The translations under genes and the position numbers were made by a program. From Costus lasius (Eukaryota > Streptophyta > Magnoliopsida > Zingiberales > Costaceae): DNA of 64,000 nucleotides. The stretch spans positions 17,568,735 through 17,632,734 of the forward strand of contig CM050449.1 in assembly GCA_027563935.2 (NCBI GenBank). The letters are read 5' to 3'. The notes under the pieces were generated by a model. That model did no database searches, was not told where the DNA came from, and worked only from the letters and a program-made list of their open reading frames with translations. This document shows, piece by piece, positions 58,430 to 64,000 of the stretch (the stretch's first letter is position 1; every line of letters starts with the position of its first letter).

Positions 58430-59935
58430 CCGTTTCCCCAATGCCAGTGCCGCCTAGCCATGGGTAATGGTCCAGTTCTGACCAGTCGACGAGTTCTACT
58501 TGGGCAGAGGTAGGCCCTGTCTAGGGCTCTGCGTCAATGTTTGTCCACCTGTTCGGAGTAGCGTACTCTTCTTGAAATAGAAATGGTAGGACAAGAGTTG
58601 GCAGATCGATGGGTGGCACTGGAGGAGGGACTACAAGAGATAGGCTATGTGCCCGTTTGGAGCTGCCGTGCTTCCAGCGGTGCTCCAATGGGCAGCATAA
58701 GCATTAATTTTTTTATTGACTTTTGCTCTGTTGTGCTTTCAAATAGTAATAAAATTTATACTGCAGTGAGAAGCAGACTCCCTCTTGCTTTTGGTGTTGC
58801 GCATATACCTCGACACCCATGCACAACTTTGTGAGAGGGGAATGAATCGAATCCCACTAATTGTTTTCACCTCTTGCTCATACCTCTTGGGTTCTATTAC
58901 AAATATTATATTTTTTAATCATTATATATATAATCATTAATTATACTTATTTAAATTTTAAAATAAATATATATAATTTTAAGTATATAATATATTAATA
59001 TTTAAATTCAATTTTAAATATAGTATTAAATATGTATTAAAATTTAATATATCATTATATTGATTAATCTAATATATAATAATTTTAATTAATTTTCTTT
59101 AAAAATACAATTGATCATTGAATTAAATATATATAATTTTAAATTAACTACTTTAAAAATATATAATTTTAATTTATTACTTAAAAATAAAATTAATAAT
59201 TAAATTTTATATTAAAATTAATTATTTAATCTTATAAAATTTAATAATTATATTAAAATAATTATTTTAAATTTAAAAAATAATTTTATTTTATTATAAA
59301 AATATATAATTTTAATTTGAATATATTTTATTAAATTAATATTTATTTAATTATTCACAACACCAACAACACAACATATCTACCAAATAATTTTAACAAT
59401 AGTTGCTACAGTGACAGCACAGTTGAATCCACAAAACACTCTTAATAGCAGGTACTACAGTGACAGCGCAGCTATCATAGCACAACTGTAACAGCACAGC
59501 AAACCAAACTGGGCCTATGTTCTTGATAATTTCTGGGGTCTGCAATAACTACAATGCAGGGGACCCTTTGGGTTTGGCTAGAGGATGGGAGAAAAGACGG
59601 CGGAAAGGAGACGTAGGGGAGGATAATTAAGCGGGCGATAGTGGAAGCAACGACAGAGGGATTGCTGGGGTTTCCGGTGAGTTCTTTGACATTGGCGCAG
59701 ATATTAGAGGGGTTGAGGAGGATCACGCTCTTACGAGAGTGGCAAGATGGCGTCGGCGTCCGCGGCGGTAGCGCTCGCCCCTCGTCCAATTGCATCGACA
59801 AGGACAACGACGATAACTAGCCTCCTCCGGGCACACGATTGACTCAAGGGAGAGGAGCGGGGTGGAGTGGTCGATGACTTGATGGCTATCGCAAACACTT
59901 TGGAGTGGCGGAGGAGTTGATCGATGCGGCAAAGG
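58430..59935 (-). pseudogene. VQ gene copy C, split by a MITE
   Basis: The minus strand from 59935 to 59521 covers the N-terminal and VQ region (SVILLNPSNICANVKELTGNP, with the VQ dipeptide changed to VK). 58645-58430 covers the C-terminal part (VELVDWSELDHYPWLG, then an early stop at the position of copy B's GDSS). The two parts are separated by the 864-bp insert 58651-59514; removing it and one CTATGT restores colinearity with copy B. Upstream (59945-60220) is an inverted copy of 56890-58020. Confidence 0.7.
58651..59514. mobile_element. MITE interrupting VQ copy C
   Basis: It begins GCCCGTTTGGAGC and ends CCAAACTGGGC, 10-11 bp inverted termini. The duplicated target is CTATGT (58645-58650 and 59515-59520); taken as eight bases, 7 of 8 match. 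The core (58870-59340) is almost pure A/T. The right end, with repeated 'cagtgacagcacag' phrases, resembles the repeats at 395-622 and 27650-27890. No transposase. Confidence 0.72.
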
Positions 59936-60219
59936 AATCGAAGATTCTAAATAGTGAGTTTGGGGATCGCATCAATGCGCATGGATGTTATTAGTTATAT
60001 TTTATTTTGTTTTATAACATAATCTGTAACATTTATTTTTTATATAAAAATAAAAATAAAAATAGAATACTAGTATCACATTTAACAATTTGTATTCCCT
60101 CTTAATCTCTTTTAACGACAAGAGAAAGGATATAGATGAGTGGCAATAAAATTATTTTAATTTATAAAAATATATTTTATAGAAAAATTTAAAGTAAAAA
60201 AATAATTTATTTTACTGAA

Positions 60220-62030
60220 TTAAGCACTATATGTATCTGTTTAAATATCAGAGTAAGTAAAGAGTTATATAATAGGGTATTTAACTAAGTATTGGTACTA
60301 GATTTACCCAATTGAATTAGGTTTAGATAATACGTAGAAAATTCGATACCCGATTTATTGTCATTCCTAGGCTCACATTTAAATGTTAAATGATTTTTCA
60401 CTTCATTTTTTTAAATCTTTTTAATATATTTTGTTCCTGTCAAATTTAGTTAGCATTACACCTAGTTTCGTATTTTTAAGAAAGTTAAGCAACTTCCATC
60501 ATTTTTATGAATAATATGATAAAAAAAAAAAGATGAACAATAAATAGTTGATTTTCTTTAGTTGTAAAAGGAGTACAAATCTTTCAGCCAATATGACATC
60601 TCTAATAAAGTTGTGGTCAACTTCAATGCACTGGTACTATAATATAAATTGTATTACTTGCAATGTGCATTATCGCTTGATTACGAGGATATACTATTTT
60701 ACATAAATTAAAAATCATTCTAAATTATATGCATCATTGTCTTATACTCAACATTTGCTTTTGAACAAATAATAGTATTTTGATTTCTTTCTCTACTAAA
60801 TTAAATTTCTACTACAAACCAAAGGTTAATCCCTTGTTATTTGGATTCCATCATAATCAGCAATAGAATAAACTTCCACCTATAACATTGTGTTTCCTTG
60901 TAAAAAATAAAAATGCTAGAAATTATTATGGGATAGAAAAGTTATAGTACCAAAATTTTTTGTAAGGCAAAATACTTCTCGAGCGGAAAAGAAAAGTACT
61001 GTGTTCTTATATTTTCCTTAAGCTGTGTTTACTTGCATCTTTCTGTAGCTCACACAAATACACGAAGGCAGGCATATGTGCTAATTTTTAAGATGTTATG
61101 ACAAATATAATCAAAACTAGTTAAATTTTGTTTAATTTCTCTCCCCATTGTATCTTTATATCCAATTGGACAGAATCTTATCAATTGATTTCAACACGGG
61201 ATAATAATACATATATTTATTTGGTGTAATATGATATGATATGTAGCTCTTTCTGAACAAAAAAAAAAAAATTGCCTATGTCAATTAGTTCAACGGGTAA
61301 GCACCTTTGTTATTGATAATAAGGTCTTGAGGTCAAATCCTGCTTTCATTACTTAACGTGTCTATTTAAAAGAAAAAAACTATTATACGGATACATTACT
61401 CTCATTACTTAACGTGTCTTTGCGATGAGAGCACCCTACTACAGATTTGGCCTGCCAAAATTTTTCCCGTGTGCCTTGGCCATCCATTATTTTGCCTACC
61501 TAAATTCCTACATCTTATAGTATTTGATGAATTTCAGCAACGTATTGTTGAGCAAGCATTTCAACAATGCTCATTTTATATGATAATATTTTTTTGGTTT
61601 TTTTGGTTTTTGGTTTTTGGTGTATTTTTATTTTTTTATTTTTATTTCTTTTTTTTTGCACCTTCTCGGGATCTTTGTCTCTCGCCCAATCTCTAATAAT
61701 TCTAGAAGTTTATCGTAGATTGCAAAAGGAAAAAGATGGATAATGCGTGAAGAAATGATTGATAAATGCGTAGGGCTAAGTATCATCTAATGGCTCAATT
61801 GATCATTACAAGTCTATTTGAGTGCTTTTCTCCGTAGCAATGGATGAAAATTAGCATATCTATTAAATGGGTATCAAATGCCTGATGTATAGTGATAATA
61901 TTGAAGAAGCACTTATGTATATTTATATTGCTCATGATGAAATCCAAATAACAAGAGATTAACATTTTCTTTTTTCGAGAAAATTTAATTTGTTGGATAA
62001 CATACACCCAAAATATTATTACTAGTTCAA
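60220..62030. other. Intergenic AT-rich region, no gene seen
   Basis: 60290-60375 ends in 'cgatacccgatttattgtcattcctag', like the right end of the hAT-like element at 43084. 61570-61660 is a T/G-rich low-complexity run. No coding sequence. Confidence 0.4.
61268..61365 (+). repeat. tRNA-derived SINE-like head
   Basis: The stretch has an A-box-like TTAGTTCAACGGGTAAGCA and a B-box-like GAGGTCAAATCCTGC about 31 bp apart, as in tRNA-derived SINEs. It is too diverged to be a tRNA gene. It ends in an 18-bp phrase TCATTACTTAACGTGTCT (61346-61363) that recurs at 61402-61419. Confidence 0.5.
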
Positions 62031-62049
62031 AGTGCAGAAGTTGACTGCA

Positions 62050-62300
62050 AGGCAAAGACGGCGGAGAAGCGGCGGCTGGGAGGATATCTAAGCAAGCGGC
62101 GGAGGGACGGCTTGGTTTCCTGTGAGTTTTTGGACATTGGCGCGGATGTTGGAGGGGTCGGCATTGATCACCGTCTTCTGGAAGCGGCGAGATGGCCTCG
62201 GCGTCCGTGGCGGTACCACTTGCTGCTCGTCTGGTTGCATCGACAAGGACGACGACGATGAGTTTACAAGTGACAGAGACCTGTAGCACAACCAAAATTT
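62050..62300 (-). pseudogene. VQ gene copy D, short fragment
   Basis: The minus strand encodes SMQPDEQQVVPPRTPRPSRR, then ADPSNIRANVQKLTG (VQ motif with Ile for Phe). It runs into a stop soon after (QAVPPPLA). The C-terminal half found in copies B and C is absent. Same orientation as copy C. Confidence 0.6.
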
Positions 62301-62354
62301 ACCCACTAACATCTTGAGCCACCATCGTCTAAATAGCTTGTAATCCAAGTTCAA

Positions 62355-63596
62355 TTCAAGAGGTTTGAGGAGATAGTATCAGAATCTTTAGCAATTTCTA
62401 GTGACAACAGCGAGGAGATAATAATAGATAAACAAGAGAACAATTTTTGAGGAAGAACAACAAAAGATGAGCCAAGTAATGAGAAATTATGTAGTCTACT
62501 CACTGAAGCCTTCACCAACTGAAACGTACTAGCATGAGAGAAGAGAAAGAAAACGGATGGCGTCGATTCAGCTGGAGGGCGACGGAAGCGGAGAAGCTGC
62601 GGCGGCGCGTTAGTAGCTAGGAGGCATCACCGCCGCCGATCAGCCGATCCTCCCATCGCCAGCGACGCCGACATCGAAGGTCGAACCGGACGGTTTGTTG
62701 CTCAAAATGCTCAGCTGGTCCTGCTCCACTCGGGTTTGACCAAATCAAACCCAATCCGAAAAGCTGCGCCGCCGCCCGTGTTTCGTGCGTGATGCTAAAG
62801 CATGAGGTTTATACTTAGAAACGTAATGGGGACAATAGATCTTTTATCAATCTTTATCTCTGGATCCGATCTGAACCAAATCTAAGGGGATCCGAACACT
62901 GTCCAAATCATCAAAGCATGAATCTGATTCCTAGATCTTGTTCTCGCAGAATAGAATCAGATAACATTGTGCATACAAATGTTTTACATGTGCCTTCACA
63001 CATGATTGATTAGATTACAACCTTTCATTCAAGTAAGTTTATATCTGATGTGTTTATTGTTTCCATAAATACATGCACATTCTTATAGCATTTGTTTAGA
63101 TGTGTATCTATATGAATTCTCCAAGTTATAGAATAAGTGTAAAAAATTATGCATCTCTATTCTTATAGCATTTGTTTAGCTTCGTGGGCTCACTAAGCAT
63201 ATTTTGAGCATATCTAGGGTATAGTGATATTCCCCTGCTCAAATATTATATCACATTTGCACTTTAATATAAGAGTGAATTCTTTCTTTTTTAACTTGGC
63301 ATATTCCTTATTAACATACAATTGCAATACTTGTTAATAACAAATTTAATTTATTTTTTAGATATATATAATCAATAAACATACTAATAATTTTGCATCA
63401 ACTTTGTCTAATTTGATATTTCATCTTAATCCAATCTCTCTTCCATTTTTAACACTTTCAATAATCTCCGATCAGTATTTTAGGTGATCCTTTTTTTTTG
63501 TTCTGGTTTCTAATTAGATGTTAGAAATTTTCAACTAAAAATTACTAACCATATGCATTTATATGTGGCCTCGGATATAAATAGCAGCTTATATGC
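62355..63596. other. No gene recognised; GC-rich patch at 62540-62780
   Basis: 62540-62780 is GC-rich with a short plus-strand frame (MASIQLEGDGSGEAAAAR, then stop) and could be a leader or a decayed first exon, but nothing downstream supports a gene. The remainder is AT-rich; 63440-63590 resembles 55500-55680 (for example 'gttagaaattttcaactaaaaatta' and 'catttatatgtggcctc'), a dispersed repeat or part of the local duplication. Confidence 0.4.
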
Positions 63597-64000
63597 AGGG
63601 ATGGCAAGAAAACCCACCCTTGGCTTGATCTGGCTCGACCCAACCCGAAGTCAACAGAGAAAACTTGAGTTGACAGAATCTTGGGTCGGGTTTAGAGAAA
63701 ACTCGACTGGATAAAGTCAGATCGGGATCGGATATGGGAATTCAGGTACTCACCTCGAACCCGGCCCGATTATTAAAATAACAAATTTATTCCTTTTAAA
63801 TTGTAACTTAGTTACTAAATTTATAATAGTTTGATGCTTTATTAATTATTTTTACTATTATTTATGTAGAAATAATTATGTAGTTTATGTAAAAATATTT
63901 TTATTTATATAATATGAATATGCAATAAAAATTAATTTAAAAATATTAGTTGTAATATATATTTATTTTTTTAGATCGATCGAGGTCGAGTTTCCCTGTA
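63597..64000. mobile_element. hAT-like non-autonomous element, cut by the window edge
   Basis: It starts near GCAGGGATGGCAAGAAAACCC, the same style as the element at 43084 (TAGGGGTGGCAAT). GGGTCGGGTTT/GACCCGGCCCG-type degenerate blocks and an AT-rich core follow. The right end is outside the window. Confidence 0.45.

Noticed and set aside
61268..61340. Candidate tRNA gene
   Set aside because: A- and B-box-like motifs only; no acceptor stem or proper anticodon arm could be folded by eye.
1..64000. A new defence-type or metabolic gene cluster
   Set aside because: The recognised genes are unrelated single-copy plant genes plus transposons; no co-directional set or shared pathway is visible.

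Overview
This is a nuclear plant window, most likely from a non-grass monocot. The genes have spliceosomal introns. The 5' coding ends of several are GC-rich (as often seen in monocots), and the intergenic DNA is AT-rich and full of Copia and Gypsy LTR elements, SINE-like units and MITEs. I cannot fix the genus; Zingiberales would fit but is not proven. No prokaryotic operons, CRISPR arrays or rRNA genes were seen.

Layout. 1-255: frameshifted start of a DUF247 gene that runs off the left edge. 1025-5119: a solo Gypsy-type LTR (TSD TTTAG) that carries a second, oppositely oriented solo LTR (1265-3054, TSD ATTAC) and a foldback SINE-like insert. 6370-14301: a complete but decayed Ty1/Copia element on the minus strand with non-canonical TA...TA termini and TSD ACCAC; its integrase is split by a 1.29-kb array of seven head-to-head and tail-to-tail tRNA-derived SINE units. 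14477-16079: a two-exon DUF247 gene, paralogue of the left-edge pseudogene. 18776-22096: a single-exon 1106-aa PPR protein, the PGR3 (At4g31850) orthologue. 22097-36933: gene-poor, with a third solo LTR (29258-30775, TSD ACTAT) and Copia remnants. 36934-39388: a TMEM245-like membrane protein (minus). 40170-40752: an early nodulin-like phytocyanin (minus). 41219-51311: an eight-exon plastid-type methyltransferase (plus), divergent from the phytocyanin. 53-62.4 kb: a degenerate cluster of VQ-motif gene copies in both orientations, broken by MITEs. 62.4-64 kb: no gene recognised.

The five genes I consider real are ordinary single-copy plant genes and do not form a pathway. PGR3 and the methyltransferase are predicted plastid proteins; the other three are a DUF247 protein with a C-terminal membrane segment, a polytopic membrane protein and a probable GPI-anchored apoplastic protein. 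The most unusual material is structural: the SINE palindrome array, the nested solo LTRs, a triplicated methyltransferase exon, and the inverted VQ duplications in which one copy preserves the empty site of a MITE found in the other. All exon joins were made by eye from splice consensus, frame and family similarity; none is backed by transcript data.
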